From: Sanderia malayensis
Lineage: Eukaryota; Cnidaria; Scyphozoa; Semaeostomeae; Pelagiidae
Assembly: GCA_013076295.1 (NCBI GenBank)
Contig: RQOL01000374.1
Location: forward strand, 372,001-436,000
Length of the DNA stretch: 64,000 bases
Direction: 5' to 3'
Part shown: piece by piece, positions 1 through 10,168 of the stretch
How positions within the stretch are numbered: position 1 is the first letter of the stretch
Layout of the letters: every line of letters begins with the position of its first letter
The notes under the pieces: generated by a model
Told to the model about the DNA's origin: nothing
Database searches by the model: none
The model's input: only the letters and a program-made list of their open reading frames with translations
Program-made: the position numbers and the translations under genes

Positions 1-572
1 TGCTGCGTCTCCATGAATCGATGAGCGAAGTTCGAGACTGATTCGTCTGGATTTTGGTGCAATGAGTAGTACGTGGCTAAAAGGTTGCGAATCTGTTGTT
101 CTCTAGGAATGCCACGCTGAAGTCGTAGTAGCTGGAGACATTCGTCGTACAGGGACAAGAATTCATCGCTCGAGGTTTTGTTAGAGATGCGGGAAGCATT
201 TGAAAGCTCAAAATAGCAAATAATGTCAAAGGCACGGGAGTCTTTCTGACATTGTTGCTTCAAGTACGGCAACCAAAACTTGGCATGGATGTTGGATGAG
301 GATAATACCTGTGATAGCTGTTCACAAAAGCGGTCGATTTGAAGTTCACCACCGGTAAATTCTGGAAGTGTGAGCGGAGGAAGACGTAATGCAGCTTGCG
401 ATTGCTGATCACCACGAGAGCGAACTGAAGCGGAGAGTTCGTTAACGGCGTGCGAGAGGTCTGAAATTTGTTGCTGTGTCGTTCCTGTGACTTCTCGGGA
501 AGCATGATGTTGATCACGAATGGCACCAGCGAGTCCATTGATCAGGCCAAGAAGTTCCTCTGGAGAAGCCAT
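1..572 (-). CDS. LTR-retrotransposon gag-like protein, C-terminus beyond window
   Basis: An open frame runs without a stop from an ATG at 572 to the window edge (190 codons). The N-terminal ~55 residues are polar and Gln-rich. A block near residues 58-72 ('LPPLTLPEFTGG') is the kind of sequence that opens the capsid region of BEL and Ty3 gag proteins; it is followed by helices with 'LLRLQRGIPREQQIRNL' and 'VSNFAHRFMETQ', typical of gag capsid C-domains. Placement supports gag: a primer-site-like sequence and an LTR-like block lie just upstream (591-829). Protease and reverse transcriptase would lie beyond position 1. I cannot tell BEL from Ty3. No stop or frameshift is visible, so this part is intact. 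Confidence 0.65.
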   Translation of the reverse strand, partial: MASPEELLGLINGLAGAIRDQHHASREVTGTTQQQISDLSHAVNELSASVRSRGDQQSQAALRLPPLTLPEFTGGELQIDRFCEQLSQVLSSSNIHAKFWLPYLKQQCQKDSRAFDIICYFELSNASRISNKTSSDEFLSLYDECLQLLRLQRGIPREQQIRNLLATYYSLHQNPDESVSNFAHRFMETQ

Positions 573-590
573 GACGAAGAACGAAGACCG

Positions 591-603
591 GATTCTAACA
601 CCA
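591..603 (-). promoter_or_regulatory. Candidate tRNA primer-binding site
   Basis: Read on the minus strand this is TGGTGTTAGAATC, starting four bases after the LTR end. It resembles the 3' end complement of a tRNA-Leu (TGGTGTCAGAA...), with one mismatch in the first 11 bases. Position between LTR and gag is right for a minus-strand primer site. Confidence 0.45.
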
Positions 604-607
604 CTTC

Positions 608-829
608 TGTAATGGTGGTCGAGCTACCATTACGTAATTGAACTCAGAAATAAAACTCGAATATATGTGCGAATATATGTAACTGATAATACGAGAATAA
701 GAATGAATTAAATACAATTGACAAAGCTATTTATACTATACATGATTGACACTGATTGACATGAACACGTGATCACAATAATTACATGAATACGAGGCTA
801 CACTATAGCGAGAATGTAATCCTGTTACA
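608..829 (-). repeat. 5' LTR of the minus-strand retrotransposon
   Basis: A 222-bp block bounded by TGTAA...TTACA inverted ends, lying directly upstream of the primer site and gag. On the minus strand it has a TATA box (TATAGTATAAATAG, about 726-740), fitting an LTR promoter. The partner LTR is outside the window, so the limits rest on the inverted ends and the gag context only. Confidence 0.55.
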
Positions 830-1372
830 GAAAGAGAGCCTGTGGACACGTAACGTATTTTGTTCTACCGCCTTTTTATTGATTATGCTAATGTGCAGTA
901 GCAACAGTGACATAAATTATAATTTTGCAGCAACAACAACAATAAAAGAAACCTAACCCATCTAAGAGGCCTACCGTATTTCCTCGATTAAATGCCCCAG
1001 GGCGTTTATTAATCTCGGCACTTTTAGGGGGGGCGCCTAATCGAGGGGGGGCCATTATTCGAGGGGTGCGTTTATTGGAAAGTACAAGATCACATGCTCT
1101 GTCATTGGGTCCAGAAAAAAGAAAATGGTTTAGTTGAGCCTTGCTTTATCGAGCAACAACGTAGAAAATCAAAGTCGCCATGGTTTTGCAGAAAGAGGGG
1201 GCGTTTAATAGAGAGGGGGTCGTTTATTGCAAAAGTTGGTAGCATAAGGGGGCATAATACTTTTCCGTTACATGTCCACAGGCTCTCTTTCTTTTCATTT
1301 TTTTCTTTTCTATTTTGTCTTCCATTTTTAATTTTTATTTATTTTAATTTTTAAGAGAGCTTCTGTTCACAG
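830..1372. repeat. Degenerate G/C-run repeat, MITE-like
   Basis: From about 970 to 1250 the sequence is built of repeated phrases such as 'gcgtttatt' followed by runs of seven to eight G, with short A-rich links. This recalls short dispersed repeats of marine invertebrate genomes that begin 'accgtatttcctcga'. An 86-codon frame at 1094-1354 crosses it and looks accidental. A polypyrimidine run at 1285-1350 precedes the helicase fragment. Confidence 0.4.
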
Positions 1373-1641
1373 GCTATCGTAAGCTAGTTTGGCCAATCAC
1401 GATACATAAAGGTCAAGGACTCACTCTCCCCAAAGCGTTGATTGATATAGGAGCATCTGAACGAACTTTAGGGATAACATATGTTGCCTTAAGTAGGGTC
1501 AGATCGCTTTCAACCTGGAGCCAATGACTTTGGGAAGATTGCAGAACATTAAAAAAATCCCCGTTGTTGCCATTCAGAATAAATGAGGAGGAAAGACTAG
1601 ACAGAATTAACACGCCAAACACATTTGGACAAATAGATTAA
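1373..1641 (+). pseudogene. PIF1-like helicase, C-terminal fragment
   Basis: The frame opens just after an acceptor-like 'ttctgttcacag'. It contains 'WPITIHKGQGLTLPKALID' (helicase motif V) and 'ITYVALSRVRSLSTW' (motif VI), the usual end of PIF1 helicases in Helitrons and related genes. A single TGA follows motif VI; past it, in the same frame, comes the family tail (an EEERL stretch) and a final TAA. Walker A and B are absent, so this is the last exon of a dead copy. It differs from the intact Helitron further on (no 'HGQLYVAMSRA' type motif VI), so it comes from another family. Confidence 0.7.
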
Positions 1642-2510
1642 GAAGTCTGTGTACATGCAATTACAATCAATCAATTTCTATTAGACAATAGTTTTAAAAT
1701 TAATATTTGGTTTGGCTGTTTGCCAACTGTACTCCAATAATGCAGCATTACGCAAAATTCTTTTGCAGAATTGACATGTTGCCTTATATGGTTTGATCTA
1801 TATTGTAAATGAACTTTCTTTGAATGTTTAGAAATTTATTTTTCTACTACATGAACTTAGCAGTTTCTAACCAGGTCATGTTTTTCTAAATATCTTAAAT
1901 CTATGCGACATTTGAAATTAGAGTAAAGATATAACTTAATTTGTGGGAGGTTTTTAAAACTTTTGTGTAGTGGGATGCAGAGCTCCAAATGATTTGTTGA
2001 TAAATTTTCATAGCTGTCGTTAAATTCTCCATGAATTTATTTATTTAGTTATGGATAGAACAATTAAATTATGTGGACGAGCAAAAAATTATATTCTCCT
2101 TCCACCTCCCAAATGTTGAATTTCTTTTTGTGCACTGCTTTGTAATAAAAGTTAAGGGTTTTGTAAGTTGTGAACCGGTGACATGGAAATCTGCTTAGTA
2201 CATCGAAAAAATATGACTTGTTAGTACTGTGCATGCTAGCCCTCCTGTTTGTTATTCAGGGAGATTCAGATCCCCCTGATTATTTTAACCCCCCCCCCTG
2301 CTAGTTGGTTTTTTGCATTTTTTGCCACCCCCTGTTTATTTTGACCCCTCGTTTATTATGCACACAACAGTACTTATGTTAACTACGGCAAGTGCTGCTT
2401 GGCTTACAAGAAGGGCCATGATGAAGCAATTAACTAAATCAAATTATAGCTCATATTGCTCTTTGCAGAGATATAACTCCCGTTTCTCAAATTCTGTGCT
2501 CTTCTTTTTA
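1642..2510. other. No gene recognised
   Basis: AT-rich sequence with T-runs and a C-run at 2287-2297. The frame at 2313-2546 has no recognisable content. Nothing supportable. Confidence 0.4.
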
Positions 2511-2511
2511 G

Positions 2512-2640
2512 AGTTTCCAAAACAACATGGACAAAGAATGAAGTAATTTGTGGTGTTTGCTTTTCCCCAACTAAACGCAAGCGATTTGCCGAGGCTGCCA
2601 TCAGAGGCCTGCCAGTCAAGGTCCAGAAATTTGTTAATTG
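2512..2640 (+). pseudogene. Isolated exon-like fragment, unknown protein
   Basis: After a good acceptor ('cttctttttag') comes an open stretch of about 42 codons with a 'CGVC' pair and a basic 'PTKRKRFAEAA' segment, ending near a TTG/TGA. Composition is coding-like and more G/C-rich than its surroundings. I do not recognise the family; it may be an orphan exon of an eroded transposon. Confidence 0.3.
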
Positions 2641-2929
2641 AAAAAACCCAGATTGCAGTGATATTCTGATGAACGAGAGAAGGATTGTTATAAGATTGTT
2701 ATATATATATATGAAAATGCCAAATGGCACGTTTAGCATTTTCCGACCCTGTTCTTTTCATACCAACTCGATTTTCGAATCCTTGCCACAATTCTTTATT
2801 TTTATCTTTACCTTTTCCATGTTTCATTATTGAAATCTGATCAGATGAGCATCAAGAAAACAGCCAGTATAGCGATAAGGCCTAAGCGTTTTTGAATGGT
2901 TCGGTGGCCACGTGAGGTTTTATATAAAT

Positions 2930-3630
2930 ACGAGGCTATCAGGCTATCTATTACACGAATACGAGGTTGATAACGCTGGGCCGCTCGAAAAATTGAAATT
3001 GAGAACTAGAAATGTATAAATGAAAGGTGTAATTGAAATTATATTTCAGACAAAAGTTTCATTTTTATATGAAGATGATCATTAAAACTGAAACAGCATT
3101 TTAGAATAAAGATAACAATGAAACTGAAATTGAAGTCACACTTCACAATGAAAATGAAAATGAAAATTCAATTTTGAAATGCAACTTGATGCTGAATGCA
3201 GATTTGAAAATAAAAACTTTAACCGTGAATCGTAAAAGGTCAAGACAGTCACATAAAGAATTGTTATATTTTTCAAAATTTTAAAACATTCTCTTTTAAA
3301 TGAAAGAGAATTTGCGTGGTTTTCAGTGAAAAAAATTATTATTATTGGCGTTTTAATTACTCCACTTCGATAAATTGTTTTGAAAAATTTTCATGGGACC
3401 TTTTCGTAGTTTTCTTTTAATATTATTGTAAAACAAAATGATATAGTTTAACTTATATTTTCATTTGAAAATTTATGAAATTTTGAGTATATTTCTGCTA
3501 AAGAAATTCGCTATTGAAACCCCTTTGGTATTTTTATATTGTTATGTAAATTTTCTTGCTCAGGCCTTGGGCCACTTCTAGACGCCATTTTTCATCAAGC
3601 TGTGCAATACTTTTGTTCACTAAGTGTACT
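2930..3630. repeat. Right-end unit of the IS3EU-like element, extra copy
   Basis: Bases about 3236-3630 match 12022-12405 in the same orientation: both start 'aaggtcaag.cagt.acat', share a stretch near 'attggcgttttaattac', then 'ggccacttctagacgccat', and stop at 'tcactaagtgtac'. The preceding 3000-3235 is an A-rich, degenerate version of the arrays next to 12022. It is therefore the end of another, otherwise lost, copy. Confidence 0.6.
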
Positions 3631-4444
3631 AAAAGTTTCTTAAATTTCCTATGATTTTCTATTTTTAAAGAAAGAAATAGAACAAAATAATATATTGTTC
3701 TTTATGAGAAATCCTAATACTGAGGCTCTTATAGAGAGTTCCTTAGAAAATAATCTGTGTATTCTGGAAACACGTGTTTGCCTGTAAACACGTTTTATAG
3801 AAACCGGTTTACATTTTATCAGAAAATTTGAATGAACCCAAAGCATTGAACAAACAATTTTCTATTAAAATCTAAGTTGAATGCGCATTTAGTCAATGAG
3901 GCCTACTGTAGTTGATTAACAAGAATAAATTTATGAGAAATGGGCATAAGCGTATGGGCCCCCAGAAAATTTTTCGGAAATGAGCCCCACTCTGGCAAAA
4001 TTTATCCCTTAGTTGGGCAAAATATTAGTAAACAATGCTTTTGTGTAGGGTAGCCCCCTAGATTTTTCTTTTCGTATGCTTATGGAAATGAGAACTACAA
4101 AGGGAATAGAAAAAAACAGAATGTGCTGTGCCATCATCATTCCTTGGTCAATCATTTGATTCATCATTAAATGCTCCTGTTACAAAAAGAAAGTATTAAC
4201 AGCAAGATAAACTATATACAAAATGTTGGTACAAAAAATAAAAGGATATACAACATTTGTTACTGTAGACATATGTTGGTTACCAACACTGAATTATTTA
4301 AACTTTTTTTGTGGCAGGGGTGTCATTGGGACTCAATTTTAGGGTGGGCAAAGGTAAAAAATTTTGGATCACACACTGAAAAATTTACTAAGTACAGCAT
4401 TCCCCAGCATAATACTAAAGAATATTTTTGATACTTTTTCCACA
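3631..4444. other. No gene recognised
   Basis: AT-rich. It lies upstream of the RecQ-like exons but I find no Walker A or DEAH-like coding; the first part of the helicase is missing. Frames at 3649-3846 and 4171-4431 look accidental. Confidence 0.4.
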
Positions 4445-4445
4445 G

Positions 4446-5835
4446 GGGAATCGGAAATGCATCAATGCAACCTTTCAGGAAGTGGTATGGCCTTGTAAAT
4501 GAAATAATTTCCCTAGTGCCGAAAAAAATACAAGTCTCCATTTTTACTGCCACTGCTACGCAAGTCATGAAACAAACTTTAATCAACACATTAAAGTTGG
4601 AGATGCAAGATACACTAGTAGTTGAAAAGTTACCTGTTAAAAACAATTTAAAGTTTTCGGTTGTATACAGGATAAAACACTGCAACAGACATTTTCATCT
4701 CTCATTAATGAAGTTAAAGAGCATGGTGTGAATACAAAAAAACAATTGTGCTCTGTCAAACACAAAACCAAGCTGCATTAATTTGGAACATGTTTTGCAT
4801 AAATCTTGGTGCTGATTTCTTTAAAGATAAAACATATTTACTGACTCAGAGGCTGATTGAAATGTACCATGCAGGGACGCCACAAAGGGTAAAAGATTTT
4901 ATATTGGAATAAATGCAATCATCAGGAAGTCATGTTCGGGTGCTGATATGTACAATCCCATTTGGCATGGGGGTAAACTGCAAAAATGTACTCAAAATGA
5001 TTCATTTTGGACCATCCAAAACACAGTAAATTTTATACAGGAGTGTGGGAGAGCAGGGAAAAGTGGGGATGACAGCTATTGTTTCCTGCTGTACAATGGC
5101 TTTTTATTGGCTAAAAGTGATGAAGATATAAAAGAATATGCATACAGCAAATCCTGCAGAGGAAGTCTCATTTCTTCAAAATTTCCAAATCAAAATTCAA
5201 ATGAGGAAACTTTAGAAGGATGTTGCTGTTGCGACAATTGTGCCAACACATGCGACTGCAGTGATCTCAATGCTTGTCTGAGAGATAATTCTCAGTTTGT
5301 TATGAATGCCAATGACCACCTGCTAGAATCATCAAAGATAAGAATTGTCACTAAGGAACACAGGAAACCGTTGAAAATTAAGCTTAAGGATTACATGAAA
5401 TCCATTCATGATGATTTCAATTCAACGGCCAAGAGTGTATCATTTCCAAATTGTCTGATGCAGTTTTGTGACTTCCATGTTGAGCAAGTGCTTCAATCTT
5501 GTGAAAAGATCTTCAGCCTTCATGACAATCTGCAGAATGTAGAGATCTGGAATGCCTGTAATGCTAATAAAATTTTGAAGTTTATTCAAGAAATATTTGG
5601 TGATTTAGACAGTGACATTTTAGATGAGATGGATACGCCCGAAAATTGTGTTGAGGCTCATGAAGCCGAAGCCGGAAATTTTGAATCTTTGATGACATGT
5701 GGCTCCAGTGCGGTAACTGCTGACACCATGATATCTCATTCGGAAATTATGTGGGAAAACTTCAACATTGATCAATTTCTAGATATATCTGGTGTAACAC
5801 TGCAACAAGATAATATAAATATGGATATTGACTGA
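4446..5835 (+). pseudogene. RecQ-like SF2 helicase of an Academ-type transposon, broken
   Basis: After an acceptor-like 'ttttccacag' the frame gives 'NASMQPFRKWYG' and 'SIFTATATQV' (RecQ motif III, TATAT). It continues with 'KTIVLCQTQNQAA' (motif IV), 'EMYHAGTPQRVK', '[19 protein letters not shown]' (motif V) and 'IQECGRAGKSGDDS' (motif VI), then a Cys cluster 'CCCCDNCANTCDC' like the RecQ zinc-binding region. The ~180-residue tail ends 'NINMDID'. Breaks: a frame change near 4668, a TAA at about 4910, and another frame change at about 5028. Motifs 0-II (Walker A, DEAH) are absent. It faces the DUF6589 gene on the other strand. Helicase plus DUF6589 is what I recall of the AcademH lineage; that link is from memory. 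Confidence 0.75.
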
Positions 5836-5922
5836 AGATACTCAGAATATACAGTGTGTGCCAGAAACGCATAAATATTTGATGGGCTAGGATCAGTTAT
5901 GTGTAATACAAGCTGCAAGTCC

Positions 5923-6410
5923 TCAATTAAACCCAATTTTCTTGAGATCTTTTTCCTGAGAGGTTTCATAATGCTTTCCAGATCTTTTAAACGCCTTGCA
6001 CTCACTATCATATGTTTCAATTAGTGTTTTGGTGACTGTTAGTGCATATCTGTATATATGTCAACAGCTTTTCTATATGTACTATTAGGTCCCAAAACCC
6101 TAACAATATTTATCATTGTATTGTTATAATGCTCTCGCATTAAATCCAATGGTATATTTGGACTATTTATGGACCCATTATGAAATCTGTTCCATATGAT
6201 GCTATGAGCTTGGTGCGGTGGCAGCAAAGCATGACTTTGGACAACAAGTAAAATGCTTCAAGAGCATACTTTTGACTCCTCTGGCCATCATTACGTAAAT
6301 ATGGCGACATGAACTTCCAACATCTTATGACTCTCAAACCATCCCCCTCTGAGATAGCATTTAGACTATCATTGACTATCACCACTATCATGCCATAGTT
6401 GAGAAAAGCT
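5923..6410 (-). pseudogene. DUF6589 (Academ-type transposase) fragment, copy 1
   Basis: The minus strand encodes 'GDGLRVIRCWKFMSPYLRN', then 'QKYALEAFYLLS', 'SIIWNRFHNG' and 'NIPLDLMREHYNN': the conserved DUF6589 block (single tryptophan in a W-K-F context, Y-A-L-E-A, N-R-F, N-I-P-x-D-L). After a frame change the terminal 'FKRSGKHYETSQEKDLKKI' follows, also family-like. A further frame change splits the middle (near 6225). The N-terminal half is missing: the T-rich array begins just upstream. DUF6589 proteins are widespread in animal and fungal mobile DNA; equating them with Academ transposase is from memory. Confidence 0.65.
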
Positions 6411-6439
6411 AATTGATAATTTAGTATTATGACGTGCCA

Positions 6440-6715
6440 AAGAATTCTTTATTGTCTTCTTTACATTTATTCTCCTATTTAAATTAATTCTGCTCTAATT
6501 TCATTTATTCTTTCTACAATTTTATTGATTCCAACCTGATTTTCATTTATTCTGCCCAGAATTTTATTTATTCATACTTCAATTTCAATTTATTCTGAGT
6601 CGATTTTCGTTTATTCTGACTTGAATTTTGATTTATTCCGACTTGAATTTTAATTTATTCTGGCTTGATTTTTATTTATTCTGACTTGATTTTTATTTGT
6701 TCCTACCTGCCTGGG
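6440..6715. repeat. T-rich subterminal array, copy 1
   Basis: About a dozen variants of a 20-22 bp phrase of the type 'atttattctgacttgattt', ending at 'tgttcctacctgcctg'. The same array recurs at 7560-7830, and part of it in inverted orientation at 11885-12005. Confidence 0.8.
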
Positions 6716-6753
6716 ATCCGTGCATGCGCGCGCACGAGAGCGACCGAAAAGCA

Positions 6754-6951
6754 CCCGAAGATTGTGTTGAGGCTCATGAAGCCGAAGCCGGAAATTTTGA
6801 ATCTTTGATGACATGTGGCTCCAGTGCGGTAACTGCTGACACCATGATATCTCATTCGGAAATTATGTGGGAAAACTTCAACATTGATCAATTTCTAGAT
6901 ATATCTGGTGTAGCACTGCAACAAGATAATATAAATATGGATATTGACTGA
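6754..6951 (+). pseudogene. Duplicated tail of the RecQ-like frame
   Basis: Second copy of the last ~65 codons of the helicase-linked frame, ending 'NINMDID' then TGA. It arose with the 1116-bp duplication and has no helicase domain attached, so it has no function of its own that I can infer. Confidence 0.7.
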
Positions 6952-7038
6952 AGATACTCAGAGTATACAGTGTGTGCCAGAAACGCATAAATATTTGATG
7001 GGCTAGGATCAGTTATGTGTAATACAAGCTGTAAGTCC

Positions 7039-7526
7039 TCAATTAAGCCCGATTTTCTTGAGATCTTTTTCCTGAGAGGTTTCATAATGCTTTCCAGATC
7101 TTTTAAACGCCTTGCACTCACTATCATATGTTTCAATTAGTGTTTTGGTGACTGTTAGTGCATATCTGTATATATGTCAACAGCTTTTCTATATGTACTA
7201 TTAGGTCCAAAAACCCTAACAATATTTTTCATTGTATTGTTATAATGCTCTCGCATTAAATCTAATGGTATATTTGGACTATTTATGGACCCATTATGAA
7301 ATCTGTTCCATATGATGCTATGAGCTTGGTGCGGTGGCAGCAAAGCATTGACTTGGGACAACAAGTAAAATGCTTCAAGAGCATACTTTTGACTCCTCTG
7401 GCCATCATTACGTAAATATGGCGACATGAACTTCCAACATCTTATGACTCTCAAACCATCCCCCTCTGAGATAGCATTTAGACTATCATTGACTATCACC
7501 ACTATCATGCCATAGTTGAGAAAAGC
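7039..7526 (-). pseudogene. DUF6589 fragment, copy 2
   Basis: The copy of 5923-6410 in the second duplication unit. Here the middle is unbroken: 'CWKFMSPYLRN' through 'NIPLDLMREHYNN' and 'RKAVDIYTDMH' lie in one 117-codon frame, whereas copy 1 is split. It still needs a frame change to reach the C-terminal 'KRSGKHYETSQEK' part and lacks its N-terminal half. So the shared breaks predate the duplication, and the split in copy 1 came after it. Confidence 0.65.
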
Positions 7527-7559
7527 TAATTGATAATTTAGTATTATGACGTGCCAAAC

Positions 7560-7830
7560 AATTCTTTATTGTCTTCTTTACATTTATTCTCCTATTTAAA
7601 TTAATTCTGCTCTAATTTCATTTATTCTTTCTACAATTTTATTGATTCCAACCTGATTTTCATTTATTCTGCCCAGAATTTTATTTATTCATACTTCAAT
7701 TTCAATTTATTCTGAGTCGATTTTCGTTTATTCTGACTTGAATTTTGATTTATTCCGACTTGAATTTTAATTTATTCTGGCTCGATTTTTATTTATTCCG
7801 ACTTGATTTTTATTTGTTCCTACCTGCCTG
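7560..7830. repeat. T-rich array, left arm of a long inverted repeat
   Basis: Second copy of the T-rich array. Its last ~130 bp are colinear, in reverse complement, with 11885-12005 (for example 'agaattttatttattcata' on the left). The HECT-like and integrase genes lie between these arms. Confidence 0.8.
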
Positions 7831-7832
7831 CG

Positions 7833-7880
7833 ATCCGTGCATGCGCGCGCATGAGAGCGACCGAAAAGCGTGGTTGCAAA
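7833..7880 (+). promoter_or_regulatory. G/C-rich promoter-like patch before the HECT-like gene
   Basis: An isolated CpG-rich stretch with the palindrome 'catgcgcgcgcatg', 20-45 bp before the ATG at 7881 in an otherwise T-rich region. It looks like a TATA-less core promoter; the motif is only loosely like NRF1 half-sites. A near copy without the gene lies at 6716-6752. Confidence 0.35.
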
Positions 7881-9800
7881 ATGGCGGCAGAAAGAGACAG
7901 GAATGCTTTATCTCTTTACGGAGATGAAGCATTGTGAGTGCTAGACAGCTTTACTGCTGATGACCTCACACGTATAGGAAGATCCACGTCGTTGCAACCA
8001 AATTCAGCAAATTTTGGAGGGGACACGAGTCTGGAACTTGCTACAAGGTTTCCGACATATCGTTCTGTCTCTGGGCTAGGCCCATCAAACCAAAGGAGCC
8101 CTTCTGCACCTGCACCCAGTCGTGACAGTGGACGAGGAAATACAGTGCAAACGCTAGACAGTTTTACTGCTGCAACGGCGTTGCAACCAAATTCAGCAAA
8201 TCTTAGAGGGGACATGAGGCTGGAACTTGCTAGAAGGTCTCCGACGTATCGTTCTGCCTCTGGGCTAGGTCCACGCAGCCAAAGAAGCTCTTCTGCACCC
8301 AGTCATGACAGTGGACGAGGAAATACAATGCAAACAAGACGAGGGAAGAGAAATTCTAGAAAAGATGTTCAAGCTGGCGGCAAAAGAGGACGACTTCGTC
8401 CCAGATTGTGTTCAGGGATCTTGTGATAATCCCTGATCCGAATACGACGAAAGTACCCACCCATGATGCACGAATATCTCTAGAACAAAACGGGTTGGTT
8501 ATATCTGGCTTTCCATTCGACAGATCCCGGGATGCTGTCACACTGAGAAGTAAAATTTGCTCTCAACTTCCCAATCAAGAGATGATTTTTGAATATATGA
8601 AGGTAGGCCTAACCAACACTTTCCACTTATCTGGATGTGTAGTAAAGACGAACAGTTCCACTTAACTAAGCTAGTAAGGTTCCACATGGGAAAAGTTTCT
8701 GAAAACTTTCCTGATCATTTTAGTTAATCTATTATATGTAGTGTACTAGATGTTTGAGAAATGAGTTTCTCATCACTAATTTATGTTACCATTTTTTCCA
8801 TTTGGCAGGCATGCTATGGTACTCTTGTGCAACCACAATTTGCACGAGACTTCAACATAACGTGTGATGCATTGCTTAAAGTTGTCGGACAGGGTGCTGT
8901 TTATGTTCACCTGTAAGAGTTATACTCAGTGGTGACCGGTTCAGCTGCAGAATTTTCAGTATCCAGTCCAGAGTCAGAGGTGGATTTACCGGCAATAGGA
9001 ATAAGCTACTGTAAGTATGGCAAGCAGCAACAATAACATACATTTGATGTTATGTAGAATAGAAAATTTTTATAATTTTTATATGTTTTTTTATAATTTG
9101 CTATTTTTTCTGTTTTAAGCAATTGTAATTTTCCCTTAGGCGCTTCATCGAGCAACAGCCTTTCTGTCCCACCAGCTGAGCACACAGTGGAACTAGTTTC
9201 AAATACAGAGTCGCCAGTAGTTAATTTGAAACAATCAGATGATGCTTCAACAATGGCAGTGCAGTTACAAACAACAGGTGCAGATTGTTTGAATAAAGAT
9301 GAAATTATACATCTTGATGCAGAGTCACACAAAGTACTCACCCTACATAGAAGCAACACTCACAAAGAACTTCTAGAAGCTTATTTGTGTGAAGATATAA
9401 TGAAAAGTTCCATCAAGGTCAAAATGATAAATGATCACGGGAATGAAGAAAAAGGGGAAGGTGATGGTGTCTTACAGCTACTAAGGTATGCAGAATGCTA
9501 GATGCCAGTCCTGGTAATTCAGCAGAAGCAGAAAGTTTTGCCCATTTGAAGAGATGGTTGAAAGGTTTCAATGACCGATTTCTGAAAAACTTTTTGACGT
9601 TGTGTACAGGAGCTGATGTCCTCATTAATGATTCAATCCACATCACATTTACAACCCTTACCGGACTAGTTCGGAGACCAATATTTCATACATGTGGTAG
9701 TGTGATGGAATTGCCTTCAACGTATGATGATTACTGTGACTTCAGAAAAGAATTCAGTGAACTTGTAACACAGCAGGATATTGACATGGATCTTATCTAG
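7881..9800 (+). pseudogene. HECT-like (G2E3-type) protein gene of the IS3EU-like element, decayed
   Basis: The frame starts 'MAAERDRNALSLYG'. It holds a ~200-bp internal duplication (Ser/Pro-rich 'LDSFTA...SGLGP...DSGRGNT' twice, 7940-8333). Next come 'VPTHDARISLEQNGLVISGF' and, after an apparent intron, 'ACYGTLVQPQFARDFNIT' and 'KVVGQGAVYVHL'. The last exons hold 'IKVKMINDHGNEEKGEGDG' and 'LTLCTGADVLINDSIHITF', then 'RRPIFHTCGSVMELPSTYDD' before the end at TAG 9798. The last part is like the HECT-lobe remnant of G2/M-phase E3 ligase-like proteins common in fish and cnidarians. Breaks: TGA at about 7935, a frame change near 8390, further stops near 8914. The HECT catalytic Cys region keeps 'HTCG'. 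It faces the integrase gene on the minus strand. Confidence 0.6.
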
Positions 9801-10168
9801 ATTGAGTTTCTGTTGCAGCTCTAACTTACTTTGTGTGCATTTTTGGTGTAGAACAATTCATGGCACTGGCATCCTTACCAGTTTGAAATTATATACTGTA
9901 TAATTTCATTTTTTTCTAGTTTTCCTCATCCCGAGATTTCGTTATGTTATAAGAACAGTTGGTCATTACATTTGTTATGTTATTAGAACAGTTGGGCATT
10001 ACCAGTCTACTTAGTTGTACTTTTGTTATTGTCATTATTATACTCAAGTTCGTTGTTCGTAGTTTTGTGAATCTAAATGCGAAGTTATATTTCCTATATC
10101 GTGAAATACAGTTGATTTTATTTGTTTCATTCATGTATTTGAACTTTTGATATTCTTATTGACAGAGG
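9801..10168. other. Intergenic space between convergent genes
   Basis: No gene. It contains a direct repeat of about 31 bp (9941-10003, 'gttatgttat.agaacagttg' twice), and both flanking genes end here. Confidence 0.5.

Larger units (their letters stand above)
5638..7868. repeat. Tandem duplication, two units of 1116 bp
   Basis: Unit 1 (about 5638-6753) and unit 2 (about 6754-7868) are nearly identical. 'attgtgttgaggctcatgaa' starts at 5645 and again at 6761. Each unit carries the tail of the helicase frame (plus), the DUF6589 remnant (minus), the T-rich array and a G/C-rich 'gtgcatgcgcgcgca' patch. Unit 1 ends abruptly inside 'gcgaccgaaaagc', where unit 2 continues into the HECT-like gene. 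Confidence 0.9.
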
